DNA of 64,000 nt, from the NCBI RefSeq assembly GCF_014697545.1, contig NZ_JACJSA010000016.1, positions 115,981 through 179,980 of the forward strand. Reading direction: 5' to 3'. Position numbers and translations under genes: made by a program. Of this stretch, positions 19,071 through 27,205 are shown in pieces (position 1 is the stretch's first letter; every line of letters starts with the position of its first letter). The notes under the pieces are model-generated. The model searched no databases. It was not told the DNA's origin and saw only the letters and a list, made by a program, of their open reading frames with translations. This DNA comes from Oscillatoria sp. FACHB-1407 (GTDB lineage: Bacteria > Cyanobacteriota > Cyanobacteriia > Elainellales > Elainellaceae).

Positions 19071-19988
19071 CTACGCTAATTCCAAGCCCAATCGACTCAC
19101 GCGGCAATAGGAGTCATGCGCCTGAATTAGTGGCTCAAACTCTGGGAGAATCTTCTGCTCGCCAATAACCTCAATTAGGTGGCAGACCGCGTAGGGGCTT
19201 GATTCTGGTAGAACTAACCCTGTGATTCTGTCGTAAATGAATCGTTCCTCATACTCTTCGTCTACCCTCCAAGGCTTGGGGGTTAGCCTTGCCCGAAATG
19301 TAGCCTGAAATTTGCACAACCTCGCGTACAGCGGATCAACGTAAAGATTCTGCATGAAGCGGTGGGTTGCGGCATCCAAGGGATCAAAGGGTTGAGTTGT
19401 ACAGAGAAGGCGCAGTCCGTTTCGTGTCCTATAAACTCTGAACCCCAGTTTGGGGAATTGTTCTGCCAGGCTCTCTACGGCTGCGATCGCCTGCTTCTGG
19501 CTCAGAGCAAGCTGGCAATTCTTGGAGCAGTCTTGGATTTCGTCCTGTCTTGGCGCGGCGATGTCAACATCAATAATGAGCAGGCGATCGCAGTTCAAAA
19601 CCAAACAATCATATCGATTTCTTGTAATAATTCCCTGTTGTTTGCCCTCAAAGACGATCTCCTGAATGACGGGTTCATCCATTACAGAGTACTCACCCTT
19701 TTGTGATTTATACCACTGTTCTTCAATCGCATAATCGCTGATTTGAATTGGGCTAAGATACGCTAAAGCAATACGCTCCTGATGAGATAGAACCTTAGTC
19801 CATTTAATTAATAGCTCAGTATTATCGCAGTTAGTATTCGCTTCAATAATTAGCTCGGTTAAATAACCTTGAACTTGTACCGATGGGTTTTCTATGCCTC
19901 GTTTATCTGCCCAAAAGCAAAGCTTGCGGTAGAGAAGGGGATGCTCATCAATGAAGTGTTTTAAGGTGGGAGGAATTTGGGCTACCAT
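19071..19988 (-). CDS. Uncharacterised protein with RARLTPKPWR motif (possible primase-like fold)
   Basis: 305 aa. The C-terminal half has a strand LLIIDVDIAA with an acidic pair, then GFRVYRTRNGLRLLCTT and DPLYARLCKFQATFRARLTPKPWR. I recall this last motif from a widespread family of hypothetical bacterial proteins. The D-x-D strand followed by an R-T-x-x-G-x-R strand resembles the catalytic layout of archaeo-eukaryotic-type primases, but a key His is not evident, so that is tentative. The N-terminal ~90 residues are helical. The gene is 12 bp downstream of the DUF6745-like gene and last of its unit, followed by the 19015-19054 hairpin. Confidence 0.6.
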   Translation of the reverse strand: MVAQIPPTLKHFIDEHPLLYRKLCFWADKRGIENPSVQVQGYLTELIIEANTNCDNTELLIKWTKVLSHQERIALAYLSPIQISDYAIEEQWYKSQKGEYSVMDEPVIQEIVFEGKQQGIITRNRYDCLVLNCDRLLIIDVDIAAPRQDEIQDCSKNCQLALSQKQAIAAVESLAEQFPKLGFRVYRTRNGLRLLCTTQPFDPLDAATHRFMQNLYVDPLYARLCKFQATFRARLTPKPWRVDEEYEERFIYDRITGLVLPESSPYAVCHLIEVIGEQKILPEFEPLIQAHDSYCRVSRLGLELA

Positions 19989-20000
19989 AGGTCACCTGTG

Positions 20001-20876
20001 TCAATTATTCATGGCTATAGCAGCGACTTCAGAAACTAGTTCCCCGTTGTAGCAATACAGTCTGAAGTTATCGTGGAATCTGATGGCAGGTTTTCCTTCA
20101 GCATGAAATACGTCACTATTGGTGCGATCGTTGGTGTAGAAGAGGTGACTGGGGCGATCGCACACTAAGCAAAAATGTTCAAATGGAAATAACCAACCGC
20201 ATTCCTTCACCAGCAAACGATGGACATTCCATAGTTCTACGTCATGTCTACAACGAAGAACGGAGATGCAAAAATCCAGCAACCCACTGTGGACAGTCCA
20301 GGCAGCAGGATAGGTGGATTGAGGTTGCATCCTGCGAATGGCTTTTACAACTGAACGAAAGGATGTGGTGCGGAGCCTAAATAACTGATTTGTCATCTCG
20401 TCATCAATGTGAGACCAGAGGCGAAAGCCAAGTTCAATATAGAGTTCCGTCTTCAACTGTCCCCAAAGGGCTGGATCTATCTGTACTTGAATTTGGTTGA
20501 TCAGGTTATTTTCAAACTGCTGCTCTAATGCCTTCTTGAGGGATTTGCCTAACAGGTCTTTCAATGGGTTATGCCGCTCAGGTTCAGATAGCGATCGCTG
20601 ATATAACAAATGCTGCCTGAGAAATCTTGGACCAAAGAATTGTAATAACACAGCAAAAGGACTCTCAAAGAAGCGAATTTCCGGCATTGGCTTTCTGAGA
20701 GCCATGTAAGCTAGTCCAACTGCCTCAATCGCCATTGAGTAATCAATTCTTTGAGTAGAGAGACAAATTCCCCGCCATTTCTCCATGTACAAGGGAATCA
20801 GTTCATCTTGTTGATCTGTAATTTGGGTAATCTGATTCATTTTCAGGGTGTTGGTGACGAAGCTATACGGGTTCAA
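20001..20876 (-). CDS. DUF6745-like protein
   Basis: 291 aa from TTG 20876, chosen because GAGAGGA lies 6 nt upstream; ATG 20840 is an alternative without such a site. The N-terminal motif IPLYMEKWRGICLSTQ, then AIEAVGLAYMALRKP and FFESPFAVLL, matches what I know as DUF6745, as does the C-terminal CLVCDRPSHLFY followed by AEGKPAIRFHD (canonical H-x-E-x-G-PA). The function of the family is unknown; members are common in cyanobacteria and actinobacteria. Here it lies 51 bp after the DUF262-HNH nuclease gene and 12 bp before the RARLTPKPWR gene. Confidence 0.65.
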   Translation of the reverse strand: MNPYSFVTNTLKMNQITQITDQQDELIPLYMEKWRGICLSTQRIDYSMAIEAVGLAYMALRKPMPEIRFFESPFAVLLQFFGPRFLRQHLLYQRSLSEPERHNPLKDLLGKSLKKALEQQFENNLINQIQVQIDPALWGQLKTELYIELGFRLWSHIDDEMTNQLFRLRTTSFRSVVKAIRRMQPQSTYPAAWTVHSGLLDFCISVLRCRHDVELWNVHRLLVKECGWLFPFEHFCLVCDRPSHLFYTNDRTNSDVFHAEGKPAIRFHDNFRLYCYNGELVSEVAAIAMNN

Positions 20877-20927
20877 GAAAATTCCTCTCTGATTTCAGCG
20901 GCTCAATTGACTTCTAGCTAATTGGCA

Positions 20928-22763
20928 TTAGCCATTCGATATCCGTACAACTTTCCCATCTGTTTGGGATTGCCTATTACGGATATCAATCAGCGAACCC
21001 ACATTTGATTTTTGCCCCATTGCTTGAGAAATCAGTTCCAACAATCCCTGCGATCGAGTACTGATGAATGCCTCAAAATCATCTGCCCATAATGTTTCTG
21101 GCTCAATTAAATGAGAACGGAGCATAGTATCAATTCGTTGCTTGGGGATACCCTGCGACTCAATTGTCTTAAGGTACTGACTGGGTGCCCTACCCCCAAT
21201 CTTCTGGTTACTTAGCTTAGATAGAGGGGTGCGATTAACCAGACAGTTGTAATGAGATGCGGCAATCCCCAGGCGCTTACAATAGGCTGTCGGGAAAATA
21301 TGATGGCTTTCAATAGGGTCATTAAAATAGTTCACGTCCGATAAAGCTTCACCTGTCGCTAGATCGATCGCTCCATGCCGTCGTAATAGGGCACTGACGC
21401 TTTTGTAAACTGAACCATACCGTCTTTGAACGCCAAGTAGACGGTTGCTGTTAAAGATGGCATCACTGATTGTGCTGGGAACAGGACCATCACGGAGCAA
21501 CCATTCAGGAACTTCGAGCATATCCCGTGCCGCCCGCACTTCATGCCATGAGGTGTACATTGAGGCACAAGCCCCACACCAAAACCATTGCTCTAACCGA
21601 GAGCGAATTTTCCCTTGGGGAAATCCAATAATCGCCAGGACAGCTGCTAAAGCAACCAGTTGAATCTGATAGGGAATATCTTCAGCAGCTATGATTCGCT
21701 GCCCATGCAAAAATCTGGCAGATTCCTCGTATCCTCCGATAACCCGATCGACAAATGTCTGATATTCTTCGACCGTTAGGCTCAGTACCTCTCCCCTGCC
21801 ACAAGCTACAACAGGAAGTTTCTGTGGCGGGTGAGCTAGCTTGAGTGCTTTTTGCCGCCGATAGTAAGTGGCAACCAGGGTAACGCAAGAGAGGAAGTCA
21901 ATCTCCCGGACAGAACTAAGTACCCTAAATTTTTTGAGTTGCTTCTCACGGGTTTCCCAGTCTTCGCGCAGAGAGAAATCATCACTAGCGAAGCAGGCAG
22001 TTGCCAGGTCAAAAAAGTTAAGTTCAGTCCCCTGAGTATTGGTCTTCTCAAAAACCCGACAAATAGCAGGTTTTGGCAATTCCGGCTTCAATAGGATAAC
22101 AGGGATTTGATAATGCTCAAATCGCTTGATAACTTCCTTCTCAAAGCGATCGATGATGTCGAGTTTAGTGGGGTTGTACTTCCAGTAACGGGAGTACTGT
22201 TGCCGCCAGTCCGCATAGCTAAATACGCTATTCACGGGAAAGAGGAGTAATTCATACTCCCGATCAGGCGCGGAACAGTCGATCGTAGTGCCTTCACCAA
22301 ACCCAGGCTTAATTCGAGTTTTGTTGAAGCTGATGATAGTTGTCTCTCGCTCAACGGATGGATCTAATGCCTTCCTGATGTCAATGTAGTACCATCGTTC
22401 GCTAATCTTTTGGCTCCGCTTATCTCGAATCAGTGTCGGATTTTCAGAGAAAAGTGTCATAAACAATGTTGTCGTTCGCTGTTGCCCGTCCAAAATCAAC
22501 TGGGCAGGAGGGGGAGCTTTCTCAAGAACAACTCCCTCCACTAACCGAGGGCGAAAGCTGGTATTGATGTTGGTTTCAAGCAATAAGATTGAGCCAACCG
22601 GCCATCCCAGACTGACACTCGCAAGCAACTGAGTCACCAAGTCATCTGACCAGCAAAAGCTTCTTTGCAGGTCAGGAATTTGAATCTTCCCCTGTCGAAT
22701 TTTGAGAAGCAGATCAGGGAGAGCTTCTTTGGTGATATCGAAGGTAGAAATAATGTTGTTCAC
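20928..22763 (-). CDS. DUF262 / HNH nuclease (GmrSD-like type IV restriction protein)
   Basis: 611 aa. N-terminal DUF262 with IPDLQRSFCW (29-38), SLGWPVGSILL and LDGQQRTTTL (91-100), the NTP-handling motif of GmrS/DndB-like folds. The C-terminal domain has IESHHIFPTAYCKRLG near residue 500, an HNH (DUF1524-like) nuclease motif. This single-chain layout is that of GmrSD/BrxU-type enzymes that cut modified phage DNA under nucleotide control. It starts at ATG 22763, 124 bp after the small HTH gene, and is followed by the DUF6745-like gene. Defence function is well supported by family; the specific modification recognised cannot be read. Confidence 0.88.
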   Translation of the reverse strand: MNNIISTFDITKEALPDLLLKIRQGKIQIPDLQRSFCWSDDLVTQLLASVSLGWPVGSILLLETNINTSFRPRLVEGVVLEKAPPPAQLILDGQQRTTTLFMTLFSENPTLIRDKRSQKISERWYYIDIRKALDPSVERETTIISFNKTRIKPGFGEGTTIDCSAPDREYELLLFPVNSVFSYADWRQQYSRYWKYNPTKLDIIDRFEKEVIKRFEHYQIPVILLKPELPKPAICRVFEKTNTQGTELNFFDLATACFASDDFSLREDWETREKQLKKFRVLSSVREIDFLSCVTLVATYYRRQKALKLAHPPQKLPVVACGRGEVLSLTVEEYQTFVDRVIGGYEESARFLHGQRIIAAEDIPYQIQLVALAAVLAIIGFPQGKIRSRLEQWFWCGACASMYTSWHEVRAARDMLEVPEWLLRDGPVPSTISDAIFNSNRLLGVQRRYGSVYKSVSALLRRHGAIDLATGEALSDVNYFNDPIESHHIFPTAYCKRLGIAASHYNCLVNRTPLSKLSNQKIGGRAPSQYLKTIESQGIPKQRIDTMLRSHLIEPETLWADDFEAFISTRSQGLLELISQAMGQKSNVGSLIDIRNRQSQTDGKVVRISNG

Positions 22764-22887
22764 GGAGTCACCTGCGAAGTTGTGCTGGTGGGTTTCTAGA
22801 ACCTTAGATCTTGTGTACTAGAACAATCAAGACCGCAGCACAATTCGCCATCACGTGATGGGAAGTTCCAAAAATAGAAACGATAAA

Positions 22888-23241
22888 TTAACCCTCAGGA
22901 GAAATCTCAGGAAATAAGATGGCTCGAATTCGAGGAGGCAACGGGCACGCAGATTCCCACAGCGGATAGGGAATTTGTTGGTAGTGGGTCAGTAGGAAGT
23001 GAAATTCTCCCAATCGCCTTAGATACATATCCTTATATAAGGTAGGCTCACGGCTCCCCCCCATCCACCGTTCCATTGTAGGAACGCTACAGCCAGCAAT
23101 AAGAGCTAAGTCTTCGTAAGTCAGGTCGTACTCTTGGTATAGCTGGCGAGGATGGTTCAGGCTAAGAGAACAGTTCACATAGATGCGGAACAGCGATCGC
23201 TCTACTTCACCAAACGGCAATTGACCAGATGGTCGGTTCAT
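22888..23241 (-). CDS. Small helix-turn-helix protein
   Basis: 117 aa with an HTH reading LTYEDLALIAGCSVPTMERW (residues ~40-59) and conserved aromatic-rich flanks. Its start overlaps the stop of the gene upstream (ATGA-type, 4 bp). It precedes the DUF262-HNH gene by 124 bp. It is probably a local regulator of the unit; no wider family name is recognised. Confidence 0.7.
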   Translation of the reverse strand: MNRPSGQLPFGEVERSLFRIYVNCSLSLNHPRQLYQEYDLTYEDLALIAGCSVPTMERWMGGSREPTLYKDMYLRRLGEFHFLLTHYQQIPYPLWESACPLPPRIRAILFPEISPEG

Positions 23242-23546
23242 AGCCCCTCCTGTTGTGGGTTTTGAGTTAGGACTGGTTGCATGGGAAATAACTCAAGGTC
23301 GTCCTCACTTACCCAATCCATCACAGTCCACCGACGAGAAGGACTACTGTTATCCAGCATTAGCAAATAGGACCATCGCCAGTCCGCCCCCTGGTGTGGG
23401 GTTGTTTCACTGGGCAAAAGAATATGCCCAATAATGATCCCCCAATCAGTACTGGGTTGAGGTATCCAGCGACATCGGGTTCCAACGGCATACCTTGGAG
23501 CGGGAATTTGCTTTGGAAAATCTAAAGGAGAAGGAGGCTGAGTCAT
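23238..23546 (-). CDS. Conserved-looking small hypothetical protein
   Basis: 102 aa, beta-rich and Trp-rich: GTRCRWIPQPSTDWGIIIG, WRWSYLLMLDN, DWVSEDDLELF. The pattern 'WG-IIG...W-W-Y-L-LD...W--EDDLE' suggests a compact barrel, perhaps a nucleic-acid or protein-binding adaptor. It is the first gene of the 23.5-19.1 kb minus-strand unit and overlaps the HTH gene by 4 bp. ATG 23546 has GGAG about 7-10 nt upstream. No function assigned. Confidence 0.6.
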   Translation of the reverse strand: MTQPPSPLDFPKQIPAPRYAVGTRCRWIPQPSTDWGIIIGHILLPSETTPHQGADWRWSYLLMLDNSSPSRRWTVMDWVSEDDLELFPMQPVLTQNPQQEGL

Positions 23547-23632
23547 GTTCCAAAGCGTGGAGTGAACACATTTGGATTAAGAAGCATGGAAAGAAGAAAA
23601 GAGGGTTTGGGTGAAGGAAGACTTTGTTTAAA

Positions 23633-23672
23633 CAATATCGCAATCTTTTGTTATTGCGATCCTGCGATATTG
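23633..23672. promoter_or_regulatory. Operator-like inverted repeats between divergent genes
   Basis: CAATATCGCA at 23633-23642 and its exact inverse TGCGATATTG at 23663-23672 flank a third related ATTGCGAT at 23653-23660, with another partial copy (ATTGCG) near 23682. They lie 87 bp upstream of the minus-strand unit and 35 bp upstream of a ribbon-helix-helix gene, the expected place for autoregulation by that protein. Confidence 0.6.
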
Positions 23673-23706
23673 CAATTTTTATTGATTGCGTTTTTTTGGT
23701 GCGACA

Positions 23707-23946
23707 ATGGTTCCCACACGAGGTAGTTCAAATTTCACCTTGGTCACAAAACACAAAAGTCCTGACTATTCCCAGGTGACAGGTCACATACCAAAAGACC
23801 TCGCCAGGAAATTTCGGGTGTACTGCGCTGATCAAGACATCACAATCAGCGAGGCACTCGAAATTGCCGTTGGTGAGTTTTTGGAAGCGCGATCGTCGTC
23901 AGACTCAAGTTCCAACTCTTCTACAGACAGTGGAACAGATTCCTAA
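23707..23946 (+). CDS. Ribbon-helix-helix DNA-binding protein
   Basis: 79 aa from ATG 23707; an upstream TTG at 23686 is in frame but falls in the operator-like DNA. The core KHKSPDYSQVTGHIPKDLA then RKFRVYCADQDITISEALEI shows the strand-helix-helix pattern of CopG/ParD/plasmid-control proteins, followed by a Ser/Asp-rich disordered tail. It faces away from the small-HTH/DUF262 unit and likely regulates both directions through the repeats at 23633-23672. It could also be a remnant partition or antitoxin gene; no toxin partner is adjacent. Confidence 0.7.
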   Translation: MVPTRGSSNFTLVTKHKSPDYSQVTGHIPKDLARKFRVYCADQDITISEALEIAVGEFLEARSSSDSSSNSSTDSGTDS

Positions 23947-23949
23947 CAA

Positions 23950-25072
23950 ATTTCCTGCCTCGAATTGAAGCTGTTTTGTCAGTCGATACATTTAGGGGTA
24001 AGCAAGAGGTGGGAGCGATCGCCTTCCTGACATAGAACAAAGCAACTGGTAGGTCTGGTGTGTTCTCGCTCTAGCGGGAGTTGACCTATTTAAGAGTATG
24101 CTTACCCCGATGGTTGTAATGCGATCGCTGAAGCCTGTGAAGAAGGTTAGACTACCAGAGAATTTTCTATAGCCGTAGCTATATTTGGTGGGGGCGCAGG
24201 CGAGTCAGAAAGCCCCTCCAGAATTAGTGTTTGAACCATTACCTTTGTCCTAAGCTTTCTAGCCAAAGCTATATATTTCACAACTCCTCGACTCAGCACA
24301 ACTACAAGTATTGCGGAACCTACACCTTAGTGCCTCCGCCACTCCCATGTAACAAAATTGCTGAAACTAGGAATGGATACCTCTTCTACATGTAGTCACC
24401 CTGAGCACAAGTCGGAACGAGTTTTTCATGTCCTGTTGAGGGTAGAAGATTGGTTGTAGTAGAAAAAACTTTTCTCAAAGCAGTAAATGAACGATAGAAA
24501 TCTGGTTTGGGATCTAAAAACGTTTATTTAGACTAATGCCACAAATAGCGTTTTCCGTGAGTATTCCTAGAAATAACCACTATAAGTAGTGCTTTTTTAT
24601 AATTAATTCAGACTTTAGTAGAAAAATCTTTGTCTGGAAGGTTTAGAAGAACTTAGGGAAAGTCTTGCAAAAATTAAATAATGACTTGAGTTGGTAGAAA
24701 AACATTGCCAGCCTATCAGGATGAATGGTCTCCTACCCTTGCCAGGTCTCCTTTACAGGACTTGGGCAGAGGCGATGAAAAGCTAAGTGACAGAGATCAA
24801 TATGCTGCCCTACAAGCAACTTTAAAGGGAATAGCTGCTACACTTCCTCTGATATTTCTCAATAGAAAATGACTTAATTTGGCACTGGAAATTCGTAAAA
24901 TTGATCTCCATATAGTATAAAGAGTAAATAGCAGAGTATTTTTGCCCTCAAACTAGTTTCTATTCGGTCTACCTAGGGCTTTGCTATAGAGTTGTGGACA
25001 GGATCAATCATTTCTAATATAGATTTGAGCCGCATCCTTGATTGGGATTGAGTAAAGTGAGGAACAGATTAG
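23950..25072. other. 1.1-kb stretch without a convincing gene
   Basis: No supported gene on either strand. A short open run at about 24692-24871 reads PAYQDEWSPTLARSPLQDL and ends TLPLIFLNRK before a stop, but has no good start or family, so it may be a decayed fragment. There are scattered short inverted repeats (for example CTCGCTCTAGCGGGAG near 24066) and an AT-rich run just upstream of the methylase. It marks the edge between the defence block and the methylase genes. Confidence 0.4.
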
Positions 25073-25876
25073 TTGGTACAAACTATCACTGCCAATCGCG
25101 AATGTTTGCAACCGCCTTTAAAGTGGGCTGGTGGAAAGCGATGGCTTGTACCTCTACTTCTTGATATGTGGCAACCATACTCCCATACCCGATTAGTAGA
25201 ACCGTTTGTAGGGGGTATGGCAATTGCGCTAGGTTTACAACCAAGCCAAGCAATATTGAATGATCTCAATCCCCATCTGATTAACTTTTATCGTTGGTTA
25301 AAGAAGGGACTTTATGTTGAAATTCCTCTAGAAAATAATGAGGAATACTATTATCAATGTCGAGTAAGATTCAATCAGCTGATTTATGCTAACGAAGCAG
25401 ATAGTGTGGAGGCAGCAGAACTGTTCTATTTTTTAAATAGGACGGGATACAATGGTCTATGTCGCTTCAGTAGCCGCAATCAATTTAATGTTCCGTTTGG
25501 TCGATATAAGACTATTAACTATATTAGGGATTTTACAAAATATTCCAGAACTTTTAGAAACTGGTTATTTACAGCAGACGATTTTAGCAATATACCTGTT
25601 AAACCAAACGACTTTATTTATTCAGACCCACCTTATGATGTGGAATTCACTAGATATAGTGCTCAAGATTTCAAGTGGCAAGATCAAGTGAGATTGGCAG
25701 AATGGTTAGCCAAGCATCGTGGACCTGTCGTTGCCTCTAATCAGGCAACCGATCGCATTGTAAGCCTTTATAAAGATTGCGGTTTCTCGATGATGTTATT
25801 AGACGCACCGAGACGTATCTCTTGTACAGGCGATCGCAAACCAGCCAAAGAGATTTTGGCATACAAGGGTTTATAG
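25073..25876 (+). CDS. dam: Dam-type (D12 class) DNA adenine N6-methyltransferase
   Basis: 267 aa starting at TTG 25073; an in-frame stop directly precedes it and GAGGA at 25059-25063 is well placed, so the TTG is forced. Motifs: KWAGGKRWL (17-25), EPFVGGMAIALG (motif I, AdoMet binding), ELFYFLNRTGYNGLCRF, and YSDPPYDVEF (motif IV, catalytic DPPY). The family methylates adenine, often in GATC. No cognate endonuclease is adjacent, so it appears solitary. GATC lies inside the HIP1 octamer that is abundant here, but the target is not provable from sequence. Confidence 0.93.
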   Translation: MVQTITANRECLQPPLKWAGGKRWLVPLLLDMWQPYSHTRLVEPFVGGMAIALGLQPSQAILNDLNPHLINFYRWLKKGLYVEIPLENNEEYYYQCRVRFNQLIYANEADSVEAAELFYFLNRTGYNGLCRFSSRNQFNVPFGRYKTINYIRDFTKYSRTFRNWLFTADDFSNIPVKPNDFIYSDPPYDVEFTRYSAQDFKWQDQVRLAEWLAKHRGPVVASNQATDRIVSLYKDCGFSMMLLDAPRRISCTGDRKPAKEILAYKGL

Positions 25877-26097
25877 AAAGACCAAATAAGACCTTCTCTA
25901 GGAAGAATAGAAATATAGCAGCCTAACTGAGTTGTAAGACACAGCAATTTTCATTTGTGTATACTGCACCAACCTTTTGTATTGCCTGAATCCACAGGCA
26001 TTTGCTGTGTGACGCTCGTCCGAAAGCCACTGTAAGCGGGTTATGAGCGGCATACCCTGAAGGTGTGCGCCTCCAACCTATTTGGGATTGCTGTAGA

Positions 26098-26126
26098 TGT
26101 TCAAAAAGTAGCTTACTTTTTGAACA
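26098..26126. repeat. Perfect 13-bp palindrome beside truncated methylase gene
   Basis: TGTTCAAAAAGTA at 26098-26110 and its reverse complement at 26114-26126 are separated by 3 nt. Related half-sites follow at 26143-26154 (TGTCAAAAAGTC) and 26182-26194 (GACTTTTTGAACA), giving two nested inverted pairs within 100 bp, directly upstream of the point where methylase homology begins. Confidence 0.75.
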
Positions 26127-26208
26127 CTGTTGTTCTGCTTGTTGTCAAAAAGTCTGGAAGCTTTGGTGCGATTGAGTTGTGGACTTTTTGAACAATTTGA
26201 GTGGGCAT

Positions 26209-26678
26209 TATGTTGCTACAACGGGTTGTACCGTGAAAACTCTAAGGGCGCGTTTAATGTGCCGATGGGTCGCTACAAAAATCCCACAATCTGCAATGCA
26301 TCTCTGCTTCGGGTTGTATCGGCAGCACTCCGGTCAACAACGCTCAACGTTGAACCCTTTGATGCAGTTTTAGAAAACGCTACAAGCAGCCGCGATTTTG
26401 TCTACTTTGATCCGCCCTATCACCCTATTAGCCGCACCAGCAATTTCACGGCTTACAACCGCTATTCCTTTCACCCGATCGATCAGATTCGACTACGCGA
26501 TACGTTTGTGGAACTGGCTCGACGGGGGGTTAAAGTGATGCTGTCTAATTCAGATTGTCCCTTCATTCGAGATTTGTATCAGGATTTCCCAATTCACTCG
26601 ATTTCAGCCGTTCGAGCGATCAACTCCAATGCTCAAAAGCGCGGCAAGATCAGTGAGGTGTTGGTGACATCGTATTGA
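26209..26678 (+). pseudogene. 5'-truncated D12 adenine methyltransferase
   Basis: Homology begins abruptly at CYNGLYRENSKGAFNVPMGR (from about 26212) and continues through YFDPPYHPIS (motif IV) and KVMLSNSDCPF to the normal end TSY. The AdoMet-binding KWAGGK and FxGxG half is absent, so it cannot be active alone. The open frame extends upstream to 26130 but that part has no family resemblance and overlaps the palindromic half-sites. It is a different D12 family member from the intact gene 330 bp upstream (PMGRYKNP versus PFGRYKTI), so not a simple tandem copy. Confidence 0.8.
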
Positions 26679-26730
26679 GTTTTGAGTTTTTGAATTATAA
26701 GTTGGCTGAGCTTGCCGCAGCCTGAGTTCT

Positions 26731-26798
26731 TGTCAATGGTTAATGGTCAATGGTCAATGGTTAATGGTCAATGGTTAATGGTTAATAGTTAATGGTCA
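26731..26798. repeat. Short tandem array, TCAATGG/TTAATGG heptamers
   Basis: Degenerate heptamer array built of TCAATGG and TTAATGG units with no coding potential. The same unit recurs at 39093-39273, 43552-43605, 51982-52036, 54636-54680 and 59932-59996. Such short tandemly repeated repetitive sequences are known from cyanobacteria. Confidence 0.9.
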
Positions 26799-26982
26799 GT
26801 TGAGGCGGTGGATGATGGGTGGGGGATGAAGTACGGCAAGGACATCGGATCTGAGCCGCCGAAAGAGATGCGATGAATCACGTCTGTTCTGTTATAGCCG
26901 TAGCCACCATTGTGTTAGGACAATTCAAAGTCCTTTGTCCTAATACCGCTTTAAATGGTTTCCAGTGCAAATGCGGACGCTC

Positions 26983-27048
26983 GTAGGGGCGGGTTTAGCT
27001 GTTTACTAACGGCAAATCCAAGCACTTATCTGCAAAACCTGCCCCTAC
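26983..27048. repeat. Small terminal-inverted-repeat element (GTAGGGGCGGGTT type)
   Basis: GTAGGGGCGGGTTT at 26983-26996 is mirrored by an inverted AACCTGCCCCTAC ending at 27048, enclosing CTAACGGCAAATCC. A related element lies at 34797-34863 and a more distant one at 38968-39040. Non-coding. The surrounding 26679-27205 interval otherwise holds only the heptamer array. Confidence 0.65.
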
Positions 27049-27205
27049 CGATATCTGTCTTGAGCACCATTTGATTTGGTATGACCAGGTTGAATACAGC
27101 TATAAGTGCTAATAGGTGATGAAAAAAGTGAAGGCTAAGGGAGAAGCTGTCTTGAGTCTTCATCCCCTAGCCTTGAAACTGAAATTTTAGTGTTGCAGCG
27201 ATGTC

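Noticed and set aside
23686..23706. TTG start of the RHH gene
   Set aside because: It falls in the operator-like DNA; the ATG at 23707 gives a standard RHH length.
23707..23946. Toxin-antitoxin pair with the RHH protein as antitoxin
   Set aside because: No short downstream partner; 1.1 kb gene-free DNA follows.
26130..26208. Start region of the truncated methylase as real coding
   Set aside because: No resemblance to the D12 family and overlap with palindromic half-sites.
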